Shown in pieces: positions 18,667 through 28,236 of a stretch of 64,000 nucleotides of DNA (position 1 is the first letter of the stretch; the number at the start of each line of letters is the position of its first letter). Made by a program: the position numbers and the translations under genes. Location: NCBI GenBank assembly GCA_013298665.1, contig JAAFIK010000017.1, forward strand, positions 21,217-85,216. The letters run 5' to 3'. The stretch comes from Chitinophagales bacterium (GTDB lineage: Bacteria; Bacteroidota; Bacteroidia; Chitinophagales; Chitinophagaceae). The notes under the pieces were generated by a model. The model did not search any database. It saw nothing but the letters and a program-made list of their open reading frames with translations, and was not told the DNA's origin.

Positions 18667-20094
18667 TTACTTCTTCCACTTTTCTTTTAGTACTTCGTTC
18701 AACTGATCCCAACTCAGGCCTTTTGCAACAATTCGTTTCTCTTTGTCCAGCAGGTAAAGTTTAGGCGTTTGCGTAACATCGTACAACTGCCGGTAAGGTG
18801 GCCTTTGCGCTGCAGCTTCCGCATCAGCCATTGCTTTTGTCTGGTAAACGTGTATCCAGTCGCCCAAATGATGGTCGCGGATATAAGCTACCCAATCCTT
18901 CTTCACATCTTCGGTAAGAATGGCATAGATTTTCAGGTTGTGCGATTTCCAGGACAACTGATAAACAGAGTCCAGTTTTGGAACCACTTCCTTACAATGA
19001 CCACAGGTGGGATCCCAGAAGCAGACCACCGTATAGTCGGCATTCACGTCATACAAGGCAGCAGGCTTACCTGTACTATCAATCAGTTCAAGGTTCGCTG
19101 CCTTTTCGCCGATCAGGTTGGCCATGAGCATATAGGCCCTGCGACTGAGTGACTGCATCTGCTTTTCGTTGAGCCATGGACTAAGACCCTTGGAGTGATA
19201 CTTTTCAAACAGGTGCACAAAAATGGCGTCCTGTCCCATGTACTTCGGATTATAATACTCGTCCGAAACCCAATTGAGGATATACTTGTACAGCTCTGGG
19301 GCAGATCTTGCGAGCAGCAGTTTATAATCAACATCCTGAATGATACTGTCTGCCGACTGTATGATTACCTCCCGGTAATACCTTTCCAGCCGGGGCAGGA
19401 AAAAGGGTGTACGCAGCACACGTTCATCCATAAATGTCAGGCCATCCCAGTAATGCGCTTTGTAGTACCTGTAATTGATCAGCGAGTCTTCATGTGTAAG
19501 CGGAATCCTGATCGGGATTTCAGGCTCCTGCATGGCATTAAGTAATACTGCCATCATACTTTTGGGCTGTTTGGTCATTATGCCCTTACGGTATTCATTC
19601 AGTTCCCTGTTATACTTATTGTAATTGGCTTCATATAATACGGAGTCGGTCTTTGTCCGGGCCTGGGCATAACCCATTTTTGCCTCCTGCAACTGCTTGC
19701 CCTTTACAGACACAAAACGCTGGTATTGGGTAAACAGGATGTTTTCCCTGGATCCGGTGACCGTCACCTTGTTCAGCAGATCACTGGTATCCGTCACAAC
19801 AATTGCGATCTTTTGCTCCTTATCCACAAAAAAATCAAAACTTTGGCGCTTTCCGGGCAATACGATTACATAAATACCCCCGGGAAGTTTGCTTTTCCCC
19901 TTAAAAATGGCCAATCCCTTATTGCTCAGGGCCGCCGAGTCCTGTACCGTAAGGGCCGCCCCCATACGGTAAGTGAGATAAGCCAGGCCACTCTTATATT
20001 GCGGAGCCCTCAGGCTAACCTCATAGCCCTGGCCAAAACCAGTTGCTGCAAGCAGGAGCAATACTGCTGTAAATATGCTTTTATATTGTTTCAT
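18667..20094 (-). CDS. Periplasmic thioredoxin-like protein (TlpA/DUF4369-type)
   Basis: 475 residues from MKQYKSIFTAVLLLLAATGF, a signal peptide; a frame four codons longer exists. N-terminal DUF4369-like beta domain, a helical middle (DUF5106-like), then a TlpA-type thioredoxin fold (about 330-475) with catalytic CGHC in VVCFWDPTCGHCKEVVPKLD and the cis-Pro region TPKLYLLDKEKRIV. Such proteins reduce or shuffle disulfides in the periplasm. It is the first gene of an operon with the parvulin PPIase. Confidence 0.87.
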   Translation of the reverse strand: MKQYKSIFTAVLLLLAATGFGQGYEVSLRAPQYKSGLAYLTYRMGAALTVQDSAALSNKGLAIFKGKSKLPGGIYVIVLPGKRQSFDFFVDKEQKIAIVVTDTSDLLNKVTVTGSRENILFTQYQRFVSVKGKQLQEAKMGYAQARTKTDSVLYEANYNKYNRELNEYRKGIMTKQPKSMMAVLLNAMQEPEIPIRIPLTHEDSLINYRYYKAHYWDGLTFMDERVLRTPFFLPRLERYYREVIIQSADSIIQDVDYKLLLARSAPELYKYILNWVSDEYYNPKYMGQDAIFVHLFEKYHSKGLSPWLNEKQMQSLSRRAYMLMANLIGEKAANLELIDSTGKPAALYDVNADYTVVCFWDPTCGHCKEVVPKLDSVYQLSWKSHNLKIYAILTEDVKKDWVAYIRDHHLGDWIHVYQTKAMADAEAAAQRPPYRQLYDVTQTPKLYLLDKEKRIVAKGLSWDQLNEVLKEKWKK

Positions 20095-20103
20095 ACAGGA
20101 TTG

Positions 20104-20111
20104 CAAATGTA
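20104..20111 (-). promoter_or_regulatory. TAnnTTTG -7 box of the thioredoxin-like gene
   Basis: TACATTTG on the minus strand, nine bases before the chosen ATG at 20094, matches the Bacteroidota -7 consensus. It implies a very short leader and supports the shorter start. No clear TTG at the ideal -33 distance. Confidence 0.45.
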
Positions 20112-20199
20112 TTCAAAAACGGCTTTTGAAATGCTTTTATTATGCCATAACCCTTGAGATTGGAGAAGCCTGAACCCTGTCGTTTCCCTTTTGTATCCG

Positions 20200-20207
20200 T
20201 AATTTTG
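20200..20207 (+). promoter_or_regulatory. TAnnTTTG -7 box of rlmD
   Basis: TAATTTTG six bases before the ATG at 20214. It matches the -7 consensus and would make the rlmD mRNA leaderless or nearly so. It also supports ATG 20214 over the start 60 bp upstream. Confidence 0.45.
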
Positions 20208-20213
20208 CGCCTT

Positions 20214-21635
20214 ATGGCCAGAAAAAAGAAAGTTACCCTGCAAGATGTACTGGTAACCGATTATGCAGCAGAAGGGAAATCCATCGCCAAACATGAGGGG
20301 AAAGTGATTTTTATTGAGCAAGCCGTTCCCGGTGATGTGGTGGATTTGCTGCTCACCAAAAACAAGCGTGATTGGGCAGAGGGGCTTGTACTGGGTTACA
20401 AAAGCTACTCTCCGCAACGGGTAAACCCTGTCTGCACGCACTTTGGCACCTGCGGAGGTTGTCAATGGCAGATGCTGCCTTACCCGCAACAGCTCTTGTA
20501 CAAACAGCAACAGGCAGCGCAACAGCTTCAGCGCATCAGCAAGGTGGCATTACCGGAAATACTCCCCATCGCCGGAGCGGTAAAAGCGATGGGCTACAGA
20601 AACAAAATGGAATATACTTTTGGAAACAAACGTTTTATTCCCCGTAAAGAACTTGATGCCGCAGCCGGAGCCGTGATTACAGGTGATGAAAACTTTGCGG
20701 GAGCCGCGGGTTTTCATGCACGGGGCGTGTTCGATAAGGTTGTCGATATTACCGCATGTCATCTCCAGCCCGAGCCTGGTAATGCAATACGGTTATGGGT
20801 CAGGCAATACGCCATCGACCGGAAGTTGTCTTTTTATGATATCAAACAACACACCGGTTTTATGCGCAATATGCAATTGCGTATCTGTACCACCGGCGAA
20901 GTGATGGTTAACCTTATTTTTGGCGAGGCCGGCATGGAGCAGATCACCCCCATGCTTGAAGCACTGCTGAAAGCCTTCCCCGCAATCACGACCCTGCTTT
21001 ATACCATTAACCTCAAGTGGAACGACAGCATTAATGACCTGCATCCGCATATATTTTATGGAAAGGGCTATGTGATTGAAAAATTAGAGGACCTGATGTT
21101 TAAGATCAGCCCTAAATCTTTTTTTCAGACCAATACCCAACAGGGCGAACAACTCTACAGCATCGCACGGAACTTTGCTGCCCTTACCGGCAGGGAGATT
21201 GTATATGATCTTTATTGTGGTACAGGCAGTATTGGTATTTTCGTGAGTCGCCAGGCCGCGAAAATTATCGGGGTGGAAGTAATTCCCGAAGCCATTGCTG
21301 ACGCCAGGGAAAATGCCGCGCTCAATGGAATTGATCATGCACATTTTTTTGCGGGTGACGTGATTGAAGTCTGTACTGACGATTTTTTTACCACACACGG
21401 CCGGCCGGATGTGATCATTACTGACCCGCCACGCGCAGGTATGCATGAAAAGCTGGTTAATAAACTGCTGGATATTGCTGCACCGGTAATTGTATATGTC
21501 AGTTGTAATGTGGCTACACAGGCACGCGATATTGGTCTGCTTTCACAAAAATATAAGGTGGAGAAAGTGCAGCCGGTAGATATGTTTCCGCAAACCCATC
21601 ACATCGAATGCGTGGCTTTGTTAAAATTGAAATAA
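20214..21635 (+). CDS. rlmD: 23S rRNA (uracil-5-)-methyltransferase, RumA/RlmD family
   Basis: 473 residues from MARKKKVTLQDVLVTDYAAE. N-terminal TRAM domain (GKSIAKHEGKVIFIEQAVPG), iron-sulfur cysteine cluster in CTHFGTCGGCQWQMLPYPQQ, SAM-binding DLYCGTGSIGIFVSRQAAK, and the catalytic loop DPPRAGMHEKLV and YVSCNVATQARD (nucleophile Cys). Transfers a methyl group from SAM to C5 of a uracil in 23S rRNA. RlmD versus RlmC or TrmA cannot be fixed by motif alone, but the TRAM plus 4-Cys layout fits RlmD. Two rhomboid genes follow. Confidence 0.88.
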   Translation: MARKKKVTLQDVLVTDYAAEGKSIAKHEGKVIFIEQAVPGDVVDLLLTKNKRDWAEGLVLGYKSYSPQRVNPVCTHFGTCGGCQWQMLPYPQQLLYKQQQAAQQLQRISKVALPEILPIAGAVKAMGYRNKMEYTFGNKRFIPRKELDAAAGAVITGDENFAGAAGFHARGVFDKVVDITACHLQPEPGNAIRLWVRQYAIDRKLSFYDIKQHTGFMRNMQLRICTTGEVMVNLIFGEAGMEQITPMLEALLKAFPAITTLLYTINLKWNDSINDLHPHIFYGKGYVIEKLEDLMFKISPKSFFQTNTQQGEQLYSIARNFAALTGREIVYDLYCGTGSIGIFVSRQAAKIIGVEVIPEAIADARENAALNGIDHAHFFAGDVIEVCTDDFFTTHGRPDVIITDPPRAGMHEKLVNKLLDIAAPVIVYVSCNVATQARDIGLLSQKYKVEKVQPVDMFPQTHHIECVALLKLK

Positions 21636-21644
21636 CTTTATGCT

Positions 21645-22319
21645 ATGGCATACTATAACTCCGGTAATTCCATTCAACGTAACAACCCGGTTGTATTCAA
21701 TTTAATTATCATCAACGTGCTGGTACTGGCCGCACAGCACATTGTTACCCAGTTTGATATCACCACATGGGGTGCCCTGCATTATTTTAAAAGTAATGGA
21801 TTCAAGCCCCACCAATTGATTACCCACATGTTTCTTCACGACAAAGCCAGCTTTGCACACATCATTTTTAATATGCTGGCTTTATGGATGTTCGGGGCAA
21901 TACTGGAACGCTTCTGGGGATCAAAAAAATTTCTCATCTTTTACCTGGTTTGCGGCCTGGGCTCCGCAATACTGGTGCAGTTTACCATTCCATTCAGCGC
22001 AGAGCAGGTAGCCAATGCACAGCATATCCCCGTTTCGATCGTTGAAGAGCTGTATCAGTCAATCGGTGCATCGGGCGCTATCATGGGCGTGATGGCAGCT
22101 TTTGCCTATCTTTTCCCCAATACCGAATTGTTTATGTTCCTGATTCCTGTGCCGATCAAGGCTAAGTTTGCGATACCCATCATGGCATTAATCGACCTGT
22201 TTGGTGGTCTTTACCGTATAGAGGGCGACTCCATCGGTCACTTTGCGCACCTTGGCGGGGCTTTGGTTGGCTTTTTGCTCGTCTTATACTGGAATAAAAA
22301 CAGGAAGACCTTTTATTAA
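21645..22319 (+). CDS. Rhomboid intramembrane serine protease (catalytically complete)
   Basis: 224 residues with six membrane helices. The catalytic dyad is intact: Ser143 in the GASGAIMG motif and His202 in GHFAHLGGALVGF. The second helix has the conserved AHIIFNMLALWMFG (H-x3-N motif). Rhomboids cleave membrane-spanning substrates within the bilayer. It starts 9 bp after rlmD and is followed 52 bp later by a second, inactive rhomboid-like gene. Confidence 0.93.
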   Translation: MAYYNSGNSIQRNNPVVFNLIIINVLVLAAQHIVTQFDITTWGALHYFKSNGFKPHQLITHMFLHDKASFAHIIFNMLALWMFGAILERFWGSKKFLIFYLVCGLGSAILVQFTIPFSAEQVANAQHIPVSIVEELYQSIGASGAIMGVMAAFAYLFPNTELFMFLIPVPIKAKFAIPIMALIDLFGGLYRIEGDSIGHFAHLGGALVGFLLVLYWNKNRKTFY

Positions 22320-22345
22320 ACCGGTTGTCAAACCGGTACATTGCC

Positions 22346-22353
22346 TAACTTTG
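22346..22353 (+). promoter_or_regulatory. TAnnTTTG -7 box before the second rhomboid-like gene
   Basis: TAACTTTG, 18 bases before the ATG at 22372. A stem ACCGGTT/AACCGGT (22320-22337) lies just upstream and could attenuate readthrough from the first rhomboid gene. A six-codon ATG frame (22365-22385) overlaps the start. Confidence 0.45.
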
Positions 22354-22371
22354 CAGGTAAATACATGAACA

Positions 22372-23316
22372 ATGGGGGAGTCTGAACGATATCAGGATTA
22401 CCAGCGTTACAGCCGACGCCGGAGAACGATTCTCCTTGGTGCTGAAAACAACGCGCTGCTTTGGCTGACTGCCATAAATATAGTTGCTTTTCTCATCCTG
22501 CTTTTTATCAGCATCTCTTATACATTTACCGATGGCGGCACGCAGGCTTTTAATAATAACGCGATGCCATTTTTCCGGATGCCTGCACAATTAGGCTTAC
22601 TCAGCGAAAAGCCATGGACTTTTTTCACCTATATGTTTACTGACGATAACGTAATCCGCCTCATCAGTAATATGTTATGGCTATGGGCATTCGGACGTAT
22701 CATGCAGGAGTTAACAGGCAATAGTAAGCTGATTCCGATTTTTATTTACGGAGGTTTGGCAGGCGCTGTTCTTTTTATTGCGGCCTACTATATTTTTCCC
22801 CAGATTGCTGCTGACAGACCTGGGGCGGCACTTATCGGTGCCAATCCTGCCGTAATGGCGGTTGCGGCGGCGGCAACCACCCTTGCACCTGATTACCGTT
22901 TTTTCCGTAACCTGGGTAATGGCATACCCATTTGGGTATTGTTGCTTATTTACATACTGGTCGCTTTTGCAGGTATAGCCAGCCATGGTGCCGGATACAG
23001 CCTTGCCACGCTGGGCGGAGCCGCTGCCGGTTTTTGCTTTGTTGTATTCCTTCGGCGCGGACGGGATGGCAGCATCTGGATGTTAAAGTTTCACCATTGG
23101 ATCACTAATCTTTTTACCCCGGCACCCTCGCCCAATACTACCGAGAAAGACAAAATCTTTTACAACAGCCCCAACCGCAGCCCATATACCAAAACGGCAA
23201 ACATCACTCAACAGCGGGTAGATGAAATTCTGGATAAAATCAGCCAGCAAGGTTATCATTTCCTTACAGAAGAAGAGAAAAATATTCTGAAAAAAGCTGC
23301 CGAACTGGATCTCTAA
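22372..23316 (+). CDS. Rhomboid-like membrane protein lacking catalytic residues (pseudoprotease)
   Basis: 314 residues with a rhomboid-like six-helix core (about 28-235) after a basic N-terminus, and a cytoplasmic tail of about 80 residues. Compared with its neighbour, GASG is replaced by GANP (Ser to Asn158) and AHLGG by ATLGG (His to Thr213), so both catalytic residues are gone. The fold marks remain, for example LISNMLWLWAFGRIM. The C-terminal tail (KTANITQQRVDEILDKISQQ and FLTEEEKNILKKAAEL) is the helical extension typical of Bacteroidota rhomboid-like proteins. Probably binds substrates or regulates the active rhomboid; inferred from iRhom-like logic. Confidence 0.85.
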   Translation: MGESERYQDYQRYSRRRRTILLGAENNALLWLTAINIVAFLILLFISISYTFTDGGTQAFNNNAMPFFRMPAQLGLLSEKPWTFFTYMFTDDNVIRLISNMLWLWAFGRIMQELTGNSKLIPIFIYGGLAGAVLFIAAYYIFPQIAADRPGAALIGANPAVMAVAAAATTLAPDYRFFRNLGNGIPIWVLLLIYILVAFAGIASHGAGYSLATLGGAAAGFCFVVFLRRGRDGSIWMLKFHHWITNLFTPAPSPNTTEKDKIFYNSPNRSPYTKTANITQQRVDEILDKISQQGYHFLTEEEKNILKKAAELDL

Positions 23317-23396
23317 CCATTTAGCACTTCATTTGGGCAACACGCCAAAAAATCGGTACTTTCGGTATTGTAAATAAACCTTTTCCGATAGCAAGC

Positions 23397-24521
23397 ATGC
23401 CAAAAAGTATTTTCAGGAGGCTTACAAAAAAATTTTTCATCATAGCCAATATTGTTGTGGCCATCCTGTACCTGCTGGGCAGCTATGTATATTGGCTCAA
23501 TCCCGCGCATTGGTGGTGGCTCGGGTTACTCAATCTCGGTGCCTTTTACCTGTTGCTGCTGTTGCTGCTCTTTCTCCTTTTCTGGTGCTTTGCCAAACCA
23601 CGCTGGAGTTTGTTGTCAATTATTGCCATTGCGGCGGGTTTTCCTTCGCTGCGGCAAATGATTGCCATGCGTTTGCCTGGTCAATTTGCCATGACACAAA
23701 GCGCCGGTAGCACAAGGGTTATGAGCTGGAATGTTGAGCATTTTGATATCCTTAAGCACAAAACGCATCCCGAAAACAAACAGGTTATGCTGGACCTTAT
23801 CAAAAATTACCACCCGGATATTGCCTGTTTCCAGGAAATGGTGGGAGCCGATACCGATAGCCGGGCCATCAACTATATTCCGGACATACTGAAGCAAACC
23901 GGTTTTTCTGATTATCATTATGCTTACAACACCAAGCTGGACTTTGATGCCAATCATCACTTTGGTATCATGATCGCCTCCCGCTTTCCCATCATCAACA
24001 AACAGATGATCAGCTTTCCGCCAAACGATTACAACTCGATTTTTCAATACGCAGATATTGTGGCGGGGCAGGATACCGTAAGGGTTTTTAACATTCACCT
24101 GCAATCGCTGAGGTTTACCAATAATAACCGCAAATACCTGGATAATCCCACAATCAATGATGATAATGCTGTAAAGGAGTCAAGAAGCATCATCAGCAAA
24201 CTCAAGCTTGGTTTTATAAAGCGCGGCATCCAGGCCGATCGTATTCACGAGCTGATTAAGCAGAGCCCCTACCCGGTTATTGTATGTGGCGACCTGAACG
24301 ATCTCCCCAACTCATATGCCTATCATACCATTGGCAGCGGTTTGCAAAATGCGTTTGCGGAAAAGGGGAGCGGGCTGGGACGTACATTCACCAGTATTTC
24401 TCCAACACTCCGGATAGACAATATTTTCGCCGGCACAACCATGGATGTTATTCAATATACGCGTATTGCCCGTCAACTGAGCGATCACTTTCCGGTGGTG
24501 GCCGATGTCAAAATAAAATAA
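23397..24521 (+). CDS. Endonuclease/exonuclease/phosphatase-family protein, membrane-anchored
   Basis: 374 residues. Two membrane helices at the N-terminus (about 13-33 and 38-62), then an extracytoplasmic EEP domain from about 105. Motifs: MSWNVEHFDIL, DIACFQEMVG (metal-binding Glu), FNIHLQSLR, VCGDLNDLPNSYAYH (catalytic Asp/Asn) and SDHFPVVADV (catalytic His). The superfamily includes nucleases, inositol phosphatases and sphingomyelinases; the substrate here is unknown. It follows the inactive rhomboid gene by 80 bp. Confidence 0.87.
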   Translation: MPKSIFRRLTKKFFIIANIVVAILYLLGSYVYWLNPAHWWWLGLLNLGAFYLLLLLLLFLLFWCFAKPRWSLLSIIAIAAGFPSLRQMIAMRLPGQFAMTQSAGSTRVMSWNVEHFDILKHKTHPENKQVMLDLIKNYHPDIACFQEMVGADTDSRAINYIPDILKQTGFSDYHYAYNTKLDFDANHHFGIMIASRFPIINKQMISFPPNDYNSIFQYADIVAGQDTVRVFNIHLQSLRFTNNNRKYLDNPTINDDNAVKESRSIISKLKLGFIKRGIQADRIHELIKQSPYPVIVCGDLNDLPNSYAYHTIGSGLQNAFAEKGSGLGRTFTSISPTLRIDNIFAGTTMDVIQYTRIARQLSDHFPVVADVKIK

Positions 24522-24789
24522 CAATCCGGGTGTTTGCAGAGAAACGCTTTGCATCGTGTCACATATTTTTCAGATAACAAAATGCTTTCTTTCGCAAAAA
24601 TCCCTATTTTTGAGGTACTGAGATGATCAATACATTATTTACATATCACCACTCCTGCTGTTGCCCTTGCGGCTGCATATAATTTTCTCAGAACCCTGTT
24701 CTTCTTATATTTTTGTAGTTGCTCACATCATTTTCCGGAAATATTGTCCCGGATGCTGATACAGTAAAATCATAAAATCAATCATTACC
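24522..24789 (+). promoter_or_regulatory. Intergenic region upstream of cysS with two -7-like boxes
   Basis: 268 bp without a gene. Two exact TATTTTTG boxes, at 24605-24612 and 24708-24715, match TAnnTTTG; the second would give cysS a leader of about 70 nt. No T-box or other riboswitch-like stem was recognised. Neither box has a convincing -33 element. Confidence 0.35.
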
Positions 24790-26280
24790 ATGTCACTTAA
24801 AGTATATAATTCTTATACCCGTACCAAAGAAATTTTTGAACCCCTTACACCGGGCCATGTAGGTATGTATGTTTGCGGCCCCACTGTAAGCGGTGAAAGC
24901 CACCTGGGTCATGCACGGCCTTTTATCACCTTTGATATTATTTACCGTTATTTGTTGCACCTCGGATACAAAGTGCGTTATGTACGCAACATCACCGATG
25001 CGGGCCATTTTGAGGAAGAGGGTCGTGATGCAGAAGATAAGATTTCGAAGAAAGCAGTACTGGAACGATTAGAGCCGATGGAGCTGGTGCAGAAATACAC
25101 CAACCTTTTTCACTGGGCTATGAAACAGCTCAACAACCATGAACCCAGTATTGAACCCACTGCCACCGGGCATATTGTAGAGCAGCTCAACATGATCCAA
25201 ACGATCATTGATGCCGGCTATGCCTATGAAACCAATGGTTCTGTTTATTTTGACGTGAAAAAGTATGCTGCCAGTCACGACTATGGCAAACTCAGCGGCC
25301 GTGTGCTTGACGACCTGCTGGAAACCACGCGCGAACTTGATGGACAGGAAGAAAAGCGCGACCGTGCCGATTTCGCCCTGTGGAAAGCTGCTCCACCGGA
25401 GCACATCATGCGCTGGCGCAGTCCGTGGGGTGAGGGTTTCCCGGGTTGGCATATTGAATGTTCGGCTATGGCCACCAAGTACCTTGGCGCACAATTCGAT
25501 ATTCATGGGGGAGGGATGGATCTCATGTTTCCACACCATGAAAGCGAGATAGCACAAAGTACCATCTGCAACCATCATACCCCGGCAAAATACTGGCTGC
25601 ATAACAATATGATCACGGTTGGTGGTAAAAAAATGGGCAAGAGTTACAACAACCACATCAAACTCACTGAAATGTTCAGCGGTAATCATCACCTGCTTAC
25701 GCAACCGTTCAGCCCGATGACCATCCGCTTCTTTATACTGCAGACGCATTACAGGAGTACGCTCGACTTCAGCAGCGAGGCATTGGCAGGTGCTGAAAAA
25801 GGCTTGAAAAGACTCTGGGAGGCGTATACATTACTACAACAATTGCCCGCTGAACATAGTGGTGAGGCTGCGGATCCTGCATTGGACGAGCGTTGCAAAT
25901 CGCTGATCCTTGCTTTTGATGAGTTTATGAACGACGATTTCAGTACGGCCAAAGTATTGGCGAATATGTTTGAACTCGTACCCGTAGTTAATTCGCTTAA
26001 AGACGGGCATATAAAAAGGGATGCAGTTGCTGCTGATACAATACGACTCATGCAACAAAAATTTCGTATTTATCTGGAAGATATTTTTGGTCTGGTACAG
26101 GAGCAGGCAGCAGACAACAGTAAGCTTGCAGGGGTTATGCAGTTGCTGATCGACATCCGCGGGGAAGCAAAAAGCAAGAAAGATTTTGTAACATCGGATA
26201 AAATCAGGAATCAATTGACCGGGCTGGGTATCCTTTTAAAAGACGAGAAAGACGGCAGCGTAAACTGGACGCTTGCCTGA
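24790..26280 (+). CDS. cysS: Cysteinyl-tRNA synthetase
   Basis: 496 residues, normal length. Class I signature HIGH appears as SHLGHARP after [11 protein letters not shown], where the Cys is the zinc ligand binding substrate cysteine. Further zinc-site motif [14 protein letters not shown] and [12 protein letters not shown]. The KMSKS loop reads KKMGKSYNN. The C-terminal helical anticodon-binding part carries [18 protein letters not shown]. Charges tRNA-Cys in the cytoplasm. A DNA glycosylase gene follows after 15 bp. Confidence 0.96.
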   Translation: MSLKVYNSYTRTKEIFEPLTPGHVGMYVCGPTVSGESHLGHARPFITFDIIYRYLLHLGYKVRYVRNITDAGHFEEEGRDAEDKISKKAVLERLEPMELVQKYTNLFHWAMKQLNNHEPSIEPTATGHIVEQLNMIQTIIDAGYAYETNGSVYFDVKKYAASHDYGKLSGRVLDDLLETTRELDGQEEKRDRADFALWKAAPPEHIMRWRSPWGEGFPGWHIECSAMATKYLGAQFDIHGGGMDLMFPHHESEIAQSTICNHHTPAKYWLHNNMITVGGKKMGKSYNNHIKLTEMFSGNHHLLTQPFSPMTIRFFILQTHYRSTLDFSSEALAGAEKGLKRLWEAYTLLQQLPAEHSGEAADPALDERCKSLILAFDEFMNDDFSTAKVLANMFELVPVVNSLKDGHIKRDAVAADTIRLMQQKFRIYLEDIFGLVQEQAADNSKLAGVMQLLIDIRGEAKSKKDFVTSDKIRNQLTGLGILLKDEKDGSVNWTLA

Positions 26281-26295
26281 TCATAAAAATATACT

Positions 26296-26916
26296 ATGCC
26301 ACATTTCGATCATCTCTGTAAAGACAAAAAATTGGCTGCCGTACTGGCTGGCCAGCAAAAATATGTGCTGAACAAACGGAAAAACGTTTGTCTGCATCTG
26401 TGCAGCAGTATCATGAGCCAGCAGCTAAGTGTAAAAGTTGCAGATGTTTTCTGGGCACGTTTTCTCAACCTCTTCACGACAAAATCGCCTTCCGCACAAG
26501 ACATCCTGTCTATCCCGTTTGAAACCCTTCGCGGTATCGGGCTGAGTAATGCAAAAGCGGGTTATGTGCAGAATATCTGTCGTTTTTTTATTGACAATAA
26601 AACAAGCGATCGCGAACTGTACCGGATGAGTGATGATGAAGTGATTACATTCCTTACGCAGATCAAGGGTGTGGGGCGGTGGACGGCAGAGATGGTGTTG
26701 ATGTTTACACTTGGCCGGGAAGATGTGTTTCCCGCAGATGACCTGGGCATACAGCAAGCCATGTGCAGCATCTATAAAATAGATGCCACAGATAAAAAGG
26801 CGATGAAAGAGAAAATGGTGCTGCTGAGTAAAAAATGGAGCCCATACCGCACATACGCCTGCCGTTACCTCTGGGGGTGGAAAGACAATAGTCCGGCAAA
26901 AAATAACCAAAAGTAA
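26296..26916 (+). CDS. DNA-3-methyladenine glycosylase II (HhH-GPD, AlkA-like)
   Basis: 206 residues, one HhH-GPD domain. The helix-hairpin-helix is IKGVGRWTAEMVLMFTLG with the downstream catalytic Asp in REDVFPADDLGIQQA. N-terminal substrate-binding helices contain LCSSIMSQQLSVKVADVFW. It should excise alkylated bases as the first step of base excision repair. Likely co-transcribed with cysS (15 bp gap). No iron-sulfur cluster cysteines, so it is not an EndoIII/MutY type. Confidence 0.9.
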   Translation: MPHFDHLCKDKKLAAVLAGQQKYVLNKRKNVCLHLCSSIMSQQLSVKVADVFWARFLNLFTTKSPSAQDILSIPFETLRGIGLSNAKAGYVQNICRFFIDNKTSDRELYRMSDDEVITFLTQIKGVGRWTAEMVLMFTLGREDVFPADDLGIQQAMCSIYKIDATDKKAMKEKMVLLSKKWSPYRTYACRYLWGWKDNSPAKNNQK

Positions 26917-26917
26917 G

Positions 26918-27280
26918 TTAGCACCTGACCAGCCGGTAATACCCATGCGCTGTGGGAGCATAGCCATACTCATAACAAAACCGGATCGCCTGACCTTCTT
27001 TGTCTTTACGGGCGTGGGTATAGTACTCAAAATGAAATCCGCGCCGCAACATGTCGTCGCGGAAAACAACTGCATCAGGTCCGATCGTTTCCAGAAATAG
27101 TTTAATGATCTGCCTGTTTCTGCGGAGCAAACTGTTGATGCTTCGTACAAACTGTTCGTTTGTTTTCTGCTGGTTGTTATAACTGTTGCGGCAATACTCA
27201 CTACAGAACTTTTTGTCTGACCGGCCCTGGATGGCCGTACTACATGCAGTACAGGTGCGGTTTTGTGATAACCTCATCAT
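26918..27280 (-). CDS. Small zinc-ribbon protein of unknown function
   Basis: 120 residues. N-terminal zinc ribbon with four cysteines (10, 13, 26, 30; C-x2-C-x12-C-x3-C), reading like KKFCSEYCRNSYNNQQK, a form common in small DUF2116-like proteins. The C-terminal half (about 60-120) is an aromatic-rich globular stretch (RRGFHFEYYTHARKD and YEYGYAPTAHGYYRLV). No catalytic motif. It ends 2 bp from the stop of the convergent DNA glycosylase gene, with no terminator visible between them. Confidence 0.75.
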   Translation of the reverse strand: MMRLSQNRTCTACSTAIQGRSDKKFCSEYCRNSYNNQQKTNEQFVRSINSLLRRNRQIIKLFLETIGPDAVVFRDDMLRRGFHFEYYTHARKDKEGQAIRFCYEYGYAPTAHGYYRLVRC

Positions 27281-27472
27281 AAGTTAGTCTTTAGCAGGGC
27301 TAAGGTATCACATTTTTCATTTTTATCCGTGTATAAACACTTATTTCAGAAGTAAATACTTTTTTACCGGGTATTCGTTTCTGCCGGTTGCATATTTGCA
27401 TTGTTGTTCAATACTACAGCAACGAAAACAATAAACGATCACCACCCGGATCGCGGGTAAAAACAAAAACTT

Positions 27473-27817
27473 ATGTCTACACTTCGAAACAAAGTAATGC
27501 TGATTGGTCACCTGGGTAAAGTTCCTGAAATGATCACTACAGATAAAGGTAAAAAATTAGCGAGATTCAGTCTCGCCACCAATGAAACCTACCGGAATGC
27601 AAGTGGAGATAAGATTACCGAAACACAATGGCATAATCTGGTGGCCTGGGACAAAACCGCAGAGTTGGCGGAAAAGTTTCTGAACAAAGGCAGTGAGGTC
27701 GCCATTGAAGGGAAACTGATTAACCGTAATTATACAGATAAGGAGGGAAACAAGAAATACATTTCTGAAATACAGGTTAATGAAATTGTATTGCTTGGCG
27801 GTAAATCCGCTGCCTGA
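27473..27817 (+). CDS. ssb: Single-stranded DNA-binding protein (short form)
   Basis: 114 residues, one OB fold. NKVMLIGHLGKVPEM, ARFSLATNETY, ETQWHNLVAWDKTAELAEKF and GSEVAIEGKLINRNYTDKEG are the standard SSB motifs. The protein ends GGKSAA and lacks the acidic 'DDDIPF'-type tail that recruits repair proteins, so it is probably a paralogue rather than the essential SSB. Upstream 190 bp hold the promoter. Confidence 0.9.
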   Translation: MSTLRNKVMLIGHLGKVPEMITTDKGKKLARFSLATNETYRNASGDKITETQWHNLVAWDKTAELAEKFLNKGSEVAIEGKLINRNYTDKEGNKKYISEIQVNEIVLLGGKSAA

Positions 27818-28236
27818 AAGTTTACAAATTTTCAATCGCCACGCCCGTGGTAAAAGTTAGTCAAAATTGTTGTTTTTTAAGGTTAGGTGTTGGTAAACAG
27901 GGCAGATGCTGGTAGCATCAATAGGGTGTTTCCTGCTGAAATCCCTGGTTACAAAGGGGTACCGGTGTGCAACTGGCTTTTGCACAAGGCTTACGGCGAG
28001 ATCGGCAAAACGGCTGGTATTATCAACCTGCTGTTTGCGTCAGATCTGCTTAAGGCTTCCCAACCGGTACTCCCTTTCATATTCTGCAACTGCCCCCTTA
28101 TCATTATTTACTGTATATGCTCAAATGGCTGTTGCATGATGTATACTGAAGTATCAAATTTAAAATTCTTGCCACATCTCATCAATATTGACGATACCAG
28201 TTGCGTTTTTTTGTGTAGATTTCCATTTCATCAGAT
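27818..28236. other. Intergenic region before the helicase gene
   Basis: 419 bp. Open frames exist but none has family character or a plausible start. No terminator, RNA gene or clear TAnnTTTG box was recognised close to the helicase start. Confidence 0.35.

Noticed and set aside
25069..25749. 226-codon minus-strand frame over cysS
   Set aside because: Antisense shadow of a clear cysS gene.
12959..27900. Shared words GGTTAGGT(A/G)TTGG(C/T)AAA at 12961 and 27881, AATTTATCCCAAAAG at about 10248 and 13195
   Set aside because: Too short and the flanks do not align well enough to call a repeat family from two copies.
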